Assembly: GCF_000418325.1 (NCBI RefSeq)
Contig: NC_021658.1
Coordinates: 4,885,501-4,949,500, forward strand
From: Sorangium cellulosum So0157-2
Lineage (GTDB): Bacteria; Myxococcota_A; Polyangia; Polyangiales; Polyangiaceae
DNA length: 64,000 nt
Direction: 5' to 3'
The stretch's first letter is position 1, and every line of letters starts with the position of its first letter. The notes under the pieces were generated by a model. It did no database searches. It worked only from the letters and a program-made list of their open reading frames with translations, and was not told where the DNA came from. The position numbers were made by a program, and so were the translations under genes. Below, piece after piece: positions 41,701-50,291 of this stretch.

Positions 41701-42749
41701 ATCTGCGCCTCGCGGCGCGACAGCGCCGGCGCCTCGCGGAGGAAGCCGAGCAGCTGCAGCGCCTTGTCGCGGTTCGTCTCGCCCGGCAGCGCCTCCCGGA
41801 AGGCGAGCAGCGCCTCGTCCGCCGGCGTGCACTTGCTCTTGTTCGGCCTCCGCTGCGTGAATAGCTCGATCAGCGGGGCGCTCGCCGCGCTCGCGGGGAA
41901 CGGCGCGCCGTCGCCCTCGCGGCCGCCGCGACGAAGGAACGCCGCGCTCCCGAGCGCGGCGCTCTCGACCGCGAGGCGGCGCAGCTCCCGCGCGAGCGCG
42001 CGGGCCTCGGCGGCGTGGTCGGACACCGCGAGCCGGCGCGGCGCGAGGCCGTCCTCGTCGAGCCGGTCGAGCAGCCGCGTGACCTCGCTCCGCGCGCCCT
42101 CCACGCCGCCCGTCGCGGCGACGAGCGCGCGCGCGGCCTCGGCGCGCTCGCCCCCCTCGGCGAACGCCCGGCTCAGCGCCTCGTCGACCGCGAGGTCGCT
42201 CAGCGCCTGCGCCTCCTCCTCGTCGAGGATCCGGGCGGAGGGCGAGAGCCCCATCGCGATCGCGTGCCGGTCGACGATCTGCTTGGCGACGCCGTGGAGC
42301 GTGTCGATGCGCGCCGCCGGGAGGCGGGCGAGCGCGTCCTCCGCGCGCTTGCGCAGCTCGGAGAGCGAGAGCGCCGCGCCTCCGCCCGCGCCGGGCGGGC
42401 CGGCGACGGCCGCCTGCCGCGCGCGGAGGATGTCGGCGAAGGGGATGCCCGACACGCCGTCCCAGCGGGCGATCTCCCGGAGCGACCGCTCGATGCGGTG
42501 GGCGATCTCGCGCGCCGCCGCGCGCGAGAACGTCGTCGCGACGATGCGGTCCGGCGGCACCGGCGGCGCGGCGGTCGCGGCGTCGGCCTGGCCGACGGAG
42601 GTGAGGCCGAGCGTGAGCAGCACGTAGAGCGCCGTGAGGCGGTGGGTCTTGCCGGTGCCGGCGCTCGCGGCGACCACGATGTTGCGGCGGAACGCGTAGA
42701 TGAGCGCGTCGCCCTCGGCGAGCTCCGCCCCGCGCGGCGCCGCGCTCAC
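38796..42749 (-). CDS. AddA-like UvrD-family helicase/nuclease
   Basis: 1317 residues from GTG at 42749, which overlaps the addB-like stop by 4 nt. SF1A helicase: Walker A VVAASAGTGKTH (residues about 25-36), VATTFSRAAAREI (Ia), LVDEFQDTSAVQRD (Walker B), LVGDRKQSIYGFRGA (III), LTTIHASKGLAFPAVV (V), RLTYVAITRAERELAL (VI). A C-terminal RecB-type PD-(D/E)xK nuclease carries IDLVVLHPGG and VDVVEVKRARP. Cysteines in FQGCARRF and in the last residues (EACRRLRCGFVRACHG) resemble an iron-sulfur nuclease. Works in double-strand-break resection and recombination. Confidence 0.92.
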   Translation of the reverse strand: MSAAPRGAELAEGDALIYAFRRNIVVAASAGTGKTHRLTALYVLLTLGLTSVGQADAATAAPPVPPDRIVATTFSRAAAREIAHRIERSLREIARWDGVSGIPFADILRARQAAVAGPPGAGGGAALSLSELRKRAEDALARLPAARIDTLHGVAKQIVDRHAIAMGLSPSARILDEEEAQALSDLAVDEALSRAFAEGGERAEAARALVAATGGVEGARSEVTRLLDRLDEDGLAPRRLAVSDHAAEARALARELRRLAVESAALGSAAFLRRGGREGDGAPFPASAASAPLIELFTQRRPNKSKCTPADEALLAFREALPGETNRDKALQLLGFLREAPALSRREAQIVELLEEIRERLAAIRRTEGGLGFGDLLRAARDGLRDDPAIGEAVRGSVDVLLVDEFQDTSAVQRDLVYLLRERDDAALARPAGVAPTAASLWGHGLFLVGDRKQSIYGFRGADVSIFCRVCAELAGAAAGRALELSPSLWSPEPSADFVALRESRRSTPELLAFINAFSARDFAQDRAPGAPGGGAGAPREFEIAYSAAEHLVAAPGGAARGPTQVVLVDDDGSAPDGVDALVRDARGQLREALIAAAYIARRVRGAGGGGGAADGAGGDLRFRDVAVLARRRSTIPLVELALARLEIPYVVAGRALFDAPEVRDVAAILRLLLDPRDRLALATVLRGPVVALSDTALAVLAPPGRGLTVPLLGRWSSAALSPGGRAAGPEDEGPGGARPLPALARLSPADRERLEAFRARFAGLRGAALRSTPGEAIRAAISAFDLDRVLAALPRAQARLGNVDRLISIARRRGGSLASFVRWLERRIRDEADEPEAAVFSPEDDAVRLTTIHASKGLAFPAVVLLDLNAEPRADQPGLSYVPAAGDRPAALLVRHHARRVDRTSRLGALYDVEASAHGPSLPLSTPALQAARAEVRARERAERQRLTYVAITRAERELALVGAAAKPRSGSAWLTLKGPSAEDAAPLAGAIGATLEARALLAEARPPAPGTDAYARAAPVPRAAPAAAPARARTVLIAAASLAAFQGCARRFRLRHLLGIGEPAGEGQLGLFDVEGPPELPGEERVELEDGADPRPPGRAAHRVLQRWPRARWGEPTEAADVVARLAFEGLAPHGPDALRTAEGIARFLGGPYARQARGEEAALLREEALVLDVEPQSAGERRGARLALSLAIDLVVLHPGGLVDVVEVKRARPRADLAPYELRLRAYALALRRRHPDRPIRAGVLFLGAEVEPVWLKGSGPMGAIADEEHARFERELARLAERFSEATAEGRFDGVPVEACRRLRCGFVRACHG

Positions 42750-45700
42750 GCGACCTCCTCCGCCGCCTCGTCCGTCGGCACGACCGCGGGGCGCCGGCAC
42801 ACGTCGCGCGCGTCGCAGCGCGCGCACATCGTCGCCACCACCGGCCGCGGCGCGGCCTTGCCCTGCCAGAGCGCGACGACCGCCGCCCGCGCCGCGCGCC
42901 CGGCCTCGGCCCAGCCCTCGGCGAGCGCGCGCTGCTCGTCGACCTTGCCCGGCCACAGCTCGATGAGCCCGCGCTGGCGCACGCCGATGTAGACCGCGCG
43001 CACCTCCTCCGCGCCCAGCGCGCGCGCCGCGATGGCGCTGTACAGCGGCAGCTGGAGCGCCCGCCGCCGCTCCTTCGCGTCGGGGAGCTTGCCGGTCTTG
43101 TAGTCGACCACCCGCACCACGCGCTGGTCGGTCGACCGATCGATCCGGTCGATCTGCCCGTCGACCCACAGGCTCGGCGCGCCCTCCTCGTCGTCGTCCG
43201 ACGGCGGCAGCTCGAGCGGCTGCCAGGGGGGCGGCTCCCCCGCGCCGAACCGCCGCTCGGCCAGGAAGAAGCGGAGGTCCGGCGACGACTCCTCCCCGTC
43301 GATGGCGCGCACCACGACCTCGAGCACGTCCGCGATCGCCTTCTCGACCGCCTCGCGGCGGAGCGGCGCCATGGGCGCCGACACGCCGAGCGCCGCCTCG
43401 GCCGCCGCGCGCGCGGCCGCGAGCTGCTCGGCCGGATCGCGGTCCGGGCCGAGCTCGCGCAGCGCCTCGAACGACGCCTGCAGCGCGCGGTGGATCAGCG
43501 TGCCGCGCTCCCGCGCGTCGGCCGACTCCGCGAGGTCCTCCGCGCGGCGCACCTGCAGCACGCGGCGCGCGAACCCCGCGAACGCGCAGCCCACGGCGCG
43601 CTCGATGTGGGTGACCGCGATCGGCCGGTCCGGGCGCGCCCCGCCGATCGCCGCCCGGAGCTGCGCGCCGAGCGCGGGATCCTCGTCGAGCACGACCCGC
43701 CCCGTGTAGCGATCGATCGGCGCCCGCGGATCCAGGAAGAAGTCCGCGCGGGCGCGCTCGATCCGGACCCGGTCGGCGATGTCCGGCGCCGGCCGCCCGC
43801 CGCCCGCGAGGGCGATGAGCTCCGCGTCGCGCGGCCCGAGCGCCGCCGCGTCCGGCGCCACGCGCGAGGCCGGCTCCGTCCGCTCGGGAGCGCCCGCCGC
43901 GACGGCCGCCGCGAAGACCGGGTGCGGCTCGTTCGGCTCGCTGTCGTCCCCGCGCGTGAAGCAGACGGCGACGCTGCGCGCGCCGGCGAGCGCCCAGCCG
44001 AGCTCCGCGCGCTGGGCCGCCTGGCGCTCGCGCCCCGACGCGGGTCGGCTCGGCGCCGGCAGCCTCGCGCGGAGCGCCTCGCCGAGCAGGGTCTCGTCCG
44101 CGCCGGGGCTGCCGCCGTAGGCGCGCGCGTCGAGCCCGGTCACCACCACGACGTCGTGCTCGAGCGCCGCGAGCCCGGCGGCGACGTCGACGCGCACCGC
44201 GCCGGCGCGGCCCGCGTCGCCGCGCGGCCCCGCGCCCTGCTCGGCGGCGGCCCGCTCGAGCTCCGCATAGACCTCCGCCGCGGTGGCGTCGCGGTCCTCG
44301 CAGCCGAGATCGCGCGCCGCCCGCGCGAGCGCCTCGGCCTGCTCGCGGATCGCGCGCGCGGCCCGCGCGCCCTGGCCCATCGCGCCCATCGCGCCGATCG
44401 CCTCGATCGCGATCGCGCCGCCGCTCCGCCGCTCCCCGCGCAGCGCCGCGCGGAGCTCCTCGACGCCGGGCTCCCCGAAGCTCAGCTTGTCGAGGAGCGA
44501 CGCGAAGCGCCGCACGATCTCGGGCCGCGTCGTCGCCTCGCCGATCCAGCGGGCGCTCGCGAGCAGCCGCTCGAGCGCGTGCGGCATCCACGCCTCGTCG
44601 TCGTCGCCGAGCGCGTCGCCCGCGCGGAGCAGCGTCGAAAGGCCCAGATCGAGCTCCGCCTCCTCGAGCCGCGCGTCGCGCCCGGCGGCCCGCGGCGGCC
44701 CCGCGCGGCGGTCCGCGCGGCGGGCGGCCACGACCGAGATGAGGCTCTCGATGAGCAGCCGGCCCGTGCGATCCACCTCGACCGGCACGTCGCGCAGCCG
44801 GTGGGCGAGGTCGGCCGAGCGCTTCTCTGCCTCGGCGGCGGACGCGCGGTCCACCCAGGCGCCGGCGTGGACCCCGGGCGCGCGGAGGATCTCGATCGCC
44901 TGCTCGCGGCGCACCGGGCCCACGGCGAGGCGGAGGATCGCGAGCGCGACGCGCCCGTCGGGGCAGCTCGCCGCCGCGCGGCCGCGCGGCTCCGAGAAGC
45001 GGACGCCCGCGTCGGCCAGCGCGGCGCGGAGCGGCTCGAGCGCGGCGTCGTCGAGCGCGGGCACGACCACGGCGATCCGCTCGGGCGGCACCCCGCGCCC
45101 GAGCGCGGCGGCCACCTCGGCGGCGGCGGCGCGCGCCTCGCCCTCCGCGGTCCTCGCGCTGATCGCGGCGAGCGGCTCCGCCTCCCGGTCGGGCACCCAC
45201 GCGATCTCCGGCGCGTCGTCGAGCGAGGCCCAGCGCCGCTCCAGGACGTCGGCGACCGCCGCCGCGCCGTCGCCCTGCAGCGCGGGCAGCTCGACCGTCA
45301 CGCCCGCGCCGCCCGAGGCGCGGACGGCGGCGTGGAGCGCCTCGACCCAGGCGAGATCGTCGGGCTCCCAGCCGACGGCGCCGCGGATCGTGACCCTGCG
45401 CGGCAGCGGCAGCGCGCCCGCCGCGTCCGCGGACCGGAGCGCCCGGCCGAGCAGGAACCCTGCGCCGCGCGGGTCCACGAGGCGCGCCGCCTGCAGGGCC
45501 GCGTCCGCCCGCTCGAGGACCTCGGCGATGGCGACCGCATAGGCGGTGCCGAGCGCCCGCAGCTCTGCCGGCGATGTCCCGGCGCGCCGGAAGCTCCCGA
45601 GGGCGCGGTCCAGGGCGTGCGCGAGCGCGACGCGCGCGGCGGGCTCGGCCGGCTGCCGGAGCCGGTCCGGCGGCAGCGCGTCGAGGGCGAGGCGGGTGGC

Positions 45701-45883
45701 CAGGCGGGTCGCCTGCGGGCTCGCGACGGCGACGTCCGGCGCCAGCAGGGCGAGCGCCTCGGACACGAAGCTCCACCGAGAGCGCACTTCCTGGCCCGTG
45801 GCGCGCGGGTCGAGCGCGGCGAGCTCACGCTCGACGTGCCGCTCGGTCGGGACGATGAGGAGCGATGTCCCGATCACCGCCAC
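42746..45883 (-). CDS. AddB-like nuclease subunit
   Basis: 1045 residues. The N-terminal two thirds are a degenerate, inactive helicase-like scaffold (start SLLIVPTERHVEREL, with no convincing Walker A). The C-terminus is a RecB-type nuclease: ARERGTLIHRALQASFE, VDGQIDRIDR, VVDYKTGKLPD, with the iron-sulfur-cluster pattern of AddB, one Cys in AVGCAFAGF and three in MCARCDARDVC. Partner of the downstream addA-like gene, translationally coupled. It is the first gene of the pair; the promoter should lie in the 465-nt gap upstream. Confidence 0.88.
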   Translation of the reverse strand: MAVIGTSLLIVPTERHVERELAALDPRATGQEVRSRWSFVSEALALLAPDVAVASPQATRLATRLALDALPPDRLRQPAEPAARVALAHALDRALGSFRRAGTSPAELRALGTAYAVAIAEVLERADAALQAARLVDPRGAGFLLGRALRSADAAGALPLPRRVTIRGAVGWEPDDLAWVEALHAAVRASGGAGVTVELPALQGDGAAAVADVLERRWASLDDAPEIAWVPDREAEPLAAISARTAEGEARAAAAEVAAALGRGVPPERIAVVVPALDDAALEPLRAALADAGVRFSEPRGRAAASCPDGRVALAILRLAVGPVRREQAIEILRAPGVHAGAWVDRASAAEAEKRSADLAHRLRDVPVEVDRTGRLLIESLISVVAARRADRRAGPPRAAGRDARLEEAELDLGLSTLLRAGDALGDDDEAWMPHALERLLASARWIGEATTRPEIVRRFASLLDKLSFGEPGVEELRAALRGERRSGGAIAIEAIGAMGAMGQGARAARAIREQAEALARAARDLGCEDRDATAAEVYAELERAAAEQGAGPRGDAGRAGAVRVDVAAGLAALEHDVVVVTGLDARAYGGSPGADETLLGEALRARLPAPSRPASGRERQAAQRAELGWALAGARSVAVCFTRGDDSEPNEPHPVFAAAVAAGAPERTEPASRVAPDAAALGPRDAELIALAGGGRPAPDIADRVRIERARADFFLDPRAPIDRYTGRVVLDEDPALGAQLRAAIGGARPDRPIAVTHIERAVGCAFAGFARRVLQVRRAEDLAESADARERGTLIHRALQASFEALRELGPDRDPAEQLAAARAAAEAALGVSAPMAPLRREAVEKAIADVLEVVVRAIDGEESSPDLRFFLAERRFGAGEPPPWQPLELPPSDDDEEGAPSLWVDGQIDRIDRSTDQRVVRVVDYKTGKLPDAKERRRALQLPLYSAIAARALGAEEVRAVYIGVRQRGLIELWPGKVDEQRALAEGWAEAGRAARAAVVALWQGKAAPRPVVATMCARCDARDVCRRPAVVPTDEAAEEVA

Positions 45884-46348
45884 GAGACGGCCAGCCGCCG
45901 CTCCTGGGAAGCGCGGGCGCCCGGCGCGGCAGGACGCTGGGAGCGCGCCGGTGCGCCTGGATGCTCGTCCGGCAAGGGATACCTCACCGCAGAGCCTTTA
46001 CTTCATGCATCCGTCCCCTCGCAACCTCCGCCGGGCGCGTGGGTTGTTGAAAAACTCCCGCGGAATGTGGGAATTCTTGTGGGAAGATCGGAAGGCGTGT
46101 TGAAAAGCCGGTTGGGAACGGCGGGCGGTCCGGGCGGTGATCGCCCGTAATCCTGCGGAGTTGCAAGCGGCCGGGCGGCAAGAGGGCACGCCCGGGGCGC
46201 TCTCCGGTTATCAACAGGCTCGGCGGTCCGCGGCGGCTGCCGGCGGCGACAGCGCTTCACGATGCGTCGCGAGCGATCTCGACAGCGGCTGAGGGGAAGG
46301 TTGGCTGGGTCGCTCGGTCGGGAGACGCCCAACCGATGGAGGGGATAG
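45884..46348. other. Intergenic region with repeated tgttgaaaa / tgtgggaa motifs
   Basis: 465 nt upstream of the addB-like gene, no convincing gene. It contains tgttgaaaa at 46045 and 46098, tgtgggaa at 46066 and 46078, and ttatcaaca at 46208. These resemble degenerate DnaA boxes (ttatccaca and its complement) but no AT-rich unwinding element or dnaA gene is nearby. They may instead be operator sites for the addB promoter. Confidence 0.4.
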
Positions 46349-47203
46349 CTACCGGCGCGCCATGTCCTTGTGGCGACGCACGCTGTCGTCCTCGGCCGGC
46401 GGCATCTCGGACGCGACCTCGGACGGGGCTGGAGCCGCATTCGTACGGCCCTGTTCGCTGGCTTGCGCGGCCGGGGCGGTGCCGCCCGAGGCGGTCGCGG
46501 GTGCGCTCGAGGCGGTCGCGGGCGCGCTCGGGGCGGCGCTGGCCGGTGCGCCGGGAACGGCAGCGGCGGTGGTGCTCGGCCGCGCGCTGGCGGGCGCCTC
46601 GGCCTGCGCGCGGCTCCGCACGGCGGTCACCGCCTTGTCGGCCGCCCGGGCGAGCTGCGTGGTGACGGCCGAGGGCGGGAAGGGGAGCTTCGGGTCCACG
46701 AAGAGCTCGAGCTTCAGGATCGTGTGGTGCTCGTCGACCGCGCGGAGCCGCCACCGGGCGCGGAAGTCGGCGACATTGCCGCGCTTGTGGCGCCCGGAGA
46801 TCACCTCGTCGGCGCCGTCCTTCGTGGGCGGCGACATGTCGGCGACGGTCCAGATGTGCGCGGCGCCGTTCAGGATGGGCACCTGGAGATAGACCTCGCT
46901 CGTGCCCTTGCGCTTCGCGAGCACGCGGCTCTGGTCGAAGGAGGTGATGAACGACTTGTAGCTACCGTAGGCGGTGACGATCTTCCGGACGGTCGGCAGG
47001 GGCGCCTTGATGAGGATCGCCGCGCCCCCGGTGTCGATCGTGGAGGCTGGCGCGGTCGTCTTCAGCGTGTACCGGAGCGCTTTGCCGAGTGAAGCGAGCT
47101 TCTCGGACTCGGCGTCGGCGGCGCGGGCCGCGCGCGGCGAGAGCGAGAGGGCGAGGACGGCGAGCGAGAAGGCGATCAGGGACAGGGACCACCACTTCTT
47201 CAT
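46349..47203 (-). CDS. Secreted START/SRPBCC-like protein
   Basis: 284 residues; ATG after ataggagagtcc. Signal peptide (SLIAFSLAVLALSL, ARAAD) followed by a helix-grip domain (about 40-190): TIDTGGAAILIKAPLPTVRK, YGSYKSFITSFDQSRVLAKR, EVYLQVPILNGAAHIWTVAD and RARWRLRAVDEHHTILKLEL. Such START/polyketide-cyclase-like domains bind hydrophobic ligands or lipids. The last ~90 residues are a disordered Ala/Pro/Ser tail. Probably periplasmic. Upstream neighbour on the same strand is the bactofilin gene, 168 nt away. Confidence 0.85.
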   Translation of the reverse strand: MKKWWSLSLIAFSLAVLALSLSPRAARAADAESEKLASLGKALRYTLKTTAPASTIDTGGAAILIKAPLPTVRKIVTAYGSYKSFITSFDQSRVLAKRKGTSEVYLQVPILNGAAHIWTVADMSPPTKDGADEVISGRHKRGNVADFRARWRLRAVDEHHTILKLELFVDPKLPFPPSAVTTQLARAADKAVTAVRSRAQAEAPASARPSTTAAAVPGAPASAAPSAPATASSAPATASGGTAPAAQASEQGRTNAAPAPSEVASEMPPAEDDSVRRHKDMARR

Positions 47204-47371
47204 GGACTCTCCTATGCGAGCAGCGTCCGTCGGCGTGTGGCTGCCGGCCACGTCGCGGGCGTGCGCCTCGGGCGGCGAGAGCGCAGCCGCTCGATAGATG
47301 TAACTCGCTGAGCGGGCAGCCGCACCCCTGCACGCTACAGAAACTGTGCGATCTTCGGCGGAGGTCGGAAT

Positions 47372-47965
47372 TCAGCGATCCGCGTCGGAGCGCTTCGCGG
47401 TCGCGCCGCGCTGCGCGCCGCCGCCGCTGTCCTCGGCGGTCTTCGCGCTTTGTCCGGCGACATCGGCGTCCGGATCGGAGGGCGCCGCGGGCGGCCGCAG
47501 AGGCCGCTCGCCAGCGTCGTCGTCGAGCGGGGCCATCTTGCACGACCCGTCGAACTGCACGCCGCGATCGATGAAGATGGCGGGCGCGTGCAGCGCGCCG
47601 GTCACCTTGGAGGGCGCGTAGAGCTCGATGGCGTCGCGGGCGCGGATGCTCGCCTGGACCTCGCCGCCCGTGACGATGCAGGTGACCACGTGGATCTCTC
47701 CGATCACGAGCGCCCCCTCGCCGATGACGAGCACGTCTTCGCCGCGGATCTCGCCGCGGAAGCTGCCGTCGATGCGCACCCGGCCCTCGAAGAAGAGCTT
47801 GCCTTCGAAGTGCGTGCCGCGGCCCAGGAGGGCGTTGATCTCGGTGGGCCTGTGGCCCCCTGCGTCGTCGCCGCGGGGGCCTCCGGGGGATCGCGACGAG
47901 AGGGGCGAGTCCCTGTCGCCCGGGAAGGACATCGGGTCCATGGCCTGTTGGCTTACTTCAGCCAT
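47372..47965 (-). CDS. Bactofilin (polymer-forming cytoskeletal protein)
   Basis: About 197 residues from ATG at 47965; a GTG two codons upstream is equally possible. The bactofilin (DUF583) beta-helix spans about 45-145: INALLGRGTHFEGKLFFEG, VRIDGSFRGEIRG, VLVIGEGALVIGEIHV, CIVTGGEVQASIRARDAIEL, TGALHAPAIFIDRG, VQFDGSCKM. N- and C-terminal tails are disordered, as usual. Bactofilins self-assemble into nucleotide-free filaments that organise cell shape, pili or chromosome anchoring in myxobacteria. Divergent from the outer-membrane protein at 48197. Confidence 0.93.
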   Translation of the reverse strand: MAEVSQQAMDPMSFPGDRDSPLSSRSPGGPRGDDAGGHRPTEINALLGRGTHFEGKLFFEGRVRIDGSFRGEIRGEDVLVIGEGALVIGEIHVVTCIVTGGEVQASIRARDAIELYAPSKVTGALHAPAIFIDRGVQFDGSCKMAPLDDDAGERPLRPPAAPSDPDADVAGQSAKTAEDSGGGAQRGATAKRSDADR

Positions 47966-48196
47966 CGTCACATTCGCAACGGCGGCGCGCGTCAGCGGGG
48001 TAACGCGCGCGCGGCGGTAGCCGTAAATATATAATTATTTCAATCATTTGTGGACAAATTGCTGCGGGGTACGTTTTCTGCAAAGAGGGCGGGTTCCCGG
48101 CGCCTTGGGGCTGGGGGCGTGCGGAGCGCGGGCGGACGTCTGGCCGAGCGCGCGGTGGAGCGTGAGGGTCCGAAGGGACCAGGAGAGGGAGTGCAG

Positions 48197-49645
48197 ATGA
48201 CGTTCCGTTCGTTGCTTGTCGCTGCCGGTGTCCTGGGCAGCATCTCGGTGGCGTCCGCGCAGACGCCGCCCGAGCCGCCGAAAGCTCCGCCGGCCGATCC
48301 GGCTCCGCCCGCCGGGCCAGCTCAGCCGATCGCTCCGGCGCCGGCTGCCCCGGAGGCGTCTGCGCCCGCTCCCGGTACCCCCGCCGCTCCCGCCGCTCCT
48401 GCCGCGCCCGGTGCCGCTGTCGCGCCCGGTGCCGCTCCCGCTGCTGCGCCTTCCGTTGCTGCTCAGCCCGCGGAGCCGCCGCCTCCCGCAGAGCCGCCGC
48501 CTCCGGCGGAGCCGCCGTCGCCCGCGCAGACCCCGGGACCGGAGCCGGGGCCGCTCACGTCGCCCGCGGTGCGGTGGAGCCAGGGCACCGCGGCCGACGC
48601 CGTGCTGGAGGAGGAAGAGGAGACGACCCTGCGCTGGCGCGGGTCGACGTTCACCTGGAACCAGGGCGCCAGCACGACCCTGCTCGGCGTCGGCGGGGAG
48701 TACATCCCCGCCGACCAGGTCTACGGCTGGGACTTCACCTTCCGGCCGAACTTCTACGTGCTCGACCGGCCGAAGGACAAGGTGTCGGTGTCCGCCGAGA
48801 TCGGCTGGGTCACCGAGCTCACGAACAGCGACATCACGACGACCTACCGGGAGCCGCAGTTCAAGGACATCGCGCTCAACGGCCGGTACAGCCGCGAGCT
48901 CTGGGAGAGCGGCGGCGCGGACCGCGGCGCGTACAAGACCGACGCCGCCATGCGGCTGCGCCTGATCCTGCCGACCTCCCCGGCGAGCTGGAACTCCGGC
49001 AAGTACTTCACCGTATCGGTGGGCCCGCAGCTCATCCAGAAGATCAAGCTCCTCGGCGCGAAGGCCGACGGGCTCAACCACGTGACGGCGACGCTCGGCG
49101 TGAGCTACTCCCACCTGTTCTCGGATTCGTACACGCCGGTGAGGGAGGGCCTTGCGCGACCGCGGATGACCCCGAGCGGCGAGACGGCGCCCGACGACCA
49201 GCTGACCGGCACGTCGCTGGCGATGGATCGTCTGGCCACGAGCCTCCAGGTCGACGTGCCGCTCTACCAGGACCTCTCCCTGGGGACGAGCTTCGCCTTG
49301 CTCAGCGATTTCAAGCACGAGTTCGAGGGGGGATGCGCCGGGACGGCGACCGGCTGCGCCCCCTACGAGGGCTCTCAAGGGCCCACGTACGTGCCCCAGA
49401 CGGCCTTCGACGTCAGCCTGAACTACCCGCTCTTCGAGGTCGTCGACCTCACGCTCGGGTACAACAACACGAACCTCCAGATCGGCCTCGACGGCAGGCG
49501 GAGGAGCTTCTTCTACAGCCCCACGGCGCAGTTCTATCTCGACATCACCGCCAACCTCGACGTCATCTACTCGAAGGTGACCGGCCGCGGGAAGAAGGTC
49601 GAGAAGCCGGGCACCGCCGGCGTCGCGCGCCGCCTCCCGCTGTAG
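48197..49645 (+). CDS. Outer-membrane beta-barrel protein with long Pro/Ala linker
   Basis: 482 residues; ATG after ccaggagagggagtgcag. Signal peptide (LLVAAGVLGSISVASAQ), about 110 residues of Pro/Ala/Glu-rich spacer (PAEPPPPAEPPPPAEPP), and a C-terminal barrel (about 135-482) with strands such as VYGWDFTFRPNFYVL, KVSVSAEIGWVTELT, YFTVSVGPQLIQKIKLLG, VTATLGVSYSHLFS and VDLTLGYNNTNLQIG. No plug or known receptor domain. Function unknown: possibly a porin or structural protein with a peptidoglycan-crossing spacer. Confidence 0.85.
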   Translation: MTFRSLLVAAGVLGSISVASAQTPPEPPKAPPADPAPPAGPAQPIAPAPAAPEASAPAPGTPAAPAAPAAPGAAVAPGAAPAAAPSVAAQPAEPPPPAEPPPPAEPPSPAQTPGPEPGPLTSPAVRWSQGTAADAVLEEEEETTLRWRGSTFTWNQGASTTLLGVGGEYIPADQVYGWDFTFRPNFYVLDRPKDKVSVSAEIGWVTELTNSDITTTYREPQFKDIALNGRYSRELWESGGADRGAYKTDAAMRLRLILPTSPASWNSGKYFTVSVGPQLIQKIKLLGAKADGLNHVTATLGVSYSHLFSDSYTPVREGLARPRMTPSGETAPDDQLTGTSLAMDRLATSLQVDVPLYQDLSLGTSFALLSDFKHEFEGGCAGTATGCAPYEGSQGPTYVPQTAFDVSLNYPLFEVVDLTLGYNNTNLQIGLDGRRRSFFYSPTAQFYLDITANLDVIYSKVTGRGKKVEKPGTAGVARRLPL

Positions 49646-49654
49646 CCCCGCGCG

Positions 49655-50230
49655 TCAGGCACGCCCGCGGCTCTCGCCGGTGGTCAGCCCGCCGGCGATG
49701 AGGTGCGCGGCGCGCAGCGGCTCGGGGAGGTTGCCGTGCACGGACAGCCGCGCGAGCAACGCGGCCGTGTCCTCCAGCGAGAGCCCGGCGCGCTGCACGT
49801 ACACGCCGCCGACGGGCTCCATCGGCCCGGCGCGCTCGATGAGCGCCCACTTGCGGCGCCCGCCGCGCACGCGCGAGAGCAGCGCGTCGCGGATCGCGTC
49901 GAGGTTCGGAAGGCGGCGCGCCACCACCACGACCGGGAGGGCGAGGGCGTCGCGCAGCGCCGCGATGTCGACCACGTTGAACCCCGCCACCGCGATGCCC
50001 TGGAGCAGGACCACCTGCGCCTGCGCATAGAAGCGAGAGCCTCGGACCATCGCGGCGATCGCCGGGGTGGCGTTCCGCCCGTCGCGGCGGGCGCGGGTGG
50101 AGAGCACCCCCTCGAGGCGCAGCCCCGCGAAGACGGCCCCGACCACCGGCACGTCGCCGCGGTGATCGCGGGCGAACGGCGCGTCGTCGACGCCGATGAC
50201 GTGCGAGAGGCGGGCGACGCGGGGCGGCAC
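49655..50230 (-). CDS. DUF99-family protein
   Basis: 191 residues. Reads RLSHVIGVDDAPFARDHRGD, VVGAVFAGLRLEGVLSTRARRDG, FYAQAQVVLLQGIAVAGFNVVD, LPVVVVARRLPNLDAIRDAL, PVGGVYVQRAGLSLEDTAAL and PLRAAHLIAGGLTTGESRGRA, which is the DUF99/UPF0215 pattern. The family is mostly archaeal and has an RNase H-like fold related to endonuclease V; conserved Asp residues in GVDD support a metal site. Role possibly repair of deaminated bases. Its stop faces that of the barrel gene with only 9 nt between. Confidence 0.85.
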   Translation of the reverse strand: MPPRVARLSHVIGVDDAPFARDHRGDVPVVGAVFAGLRLEGVLSTRARRDGRNATPAIAAMVRGSRFYAQAQVVLLQGIAVAGFNVVDIAALRDALALPVVVVARRLPNLDAIRDALLSRVRGGRRKWALIERAGPMEPVGGVYVQRAGLSLEDTAALLARLSVHGNLPEPLRAAHLIAGGLTTGESRGRA

Positions 50231-50291
50231 GCGCCGAGCTTAACGCGCTGCCGTCTTTTCCGGACCAGGCGCGCGTGCTGTACTTGGTAGC

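Noticed and set aside
38802..41864. 1020-codon open frame on the plus strand
   Set aside because: Lies entirely antisense to the addA-like gene, which has all helicase and nuclease motifs; composition is Arg/Ala/Glu-rich without any domain.
38796..45776. A single 2326-residue AddAB fusion
   Set aside because: The frame of the addA-like gene stays open through the addB-like gene, but the upstream part is Arg/Ala nonsense; the addB frame has the real domains and the GTGA overlap marks two genes.
46045..46216. Chromosomal replication origin
   Set aside because: Motifs are degenerate, there is no dnaA/dnaN/gyrB neighbour and no AT-rich unwinding stretch; kept only as a low-interest observation.
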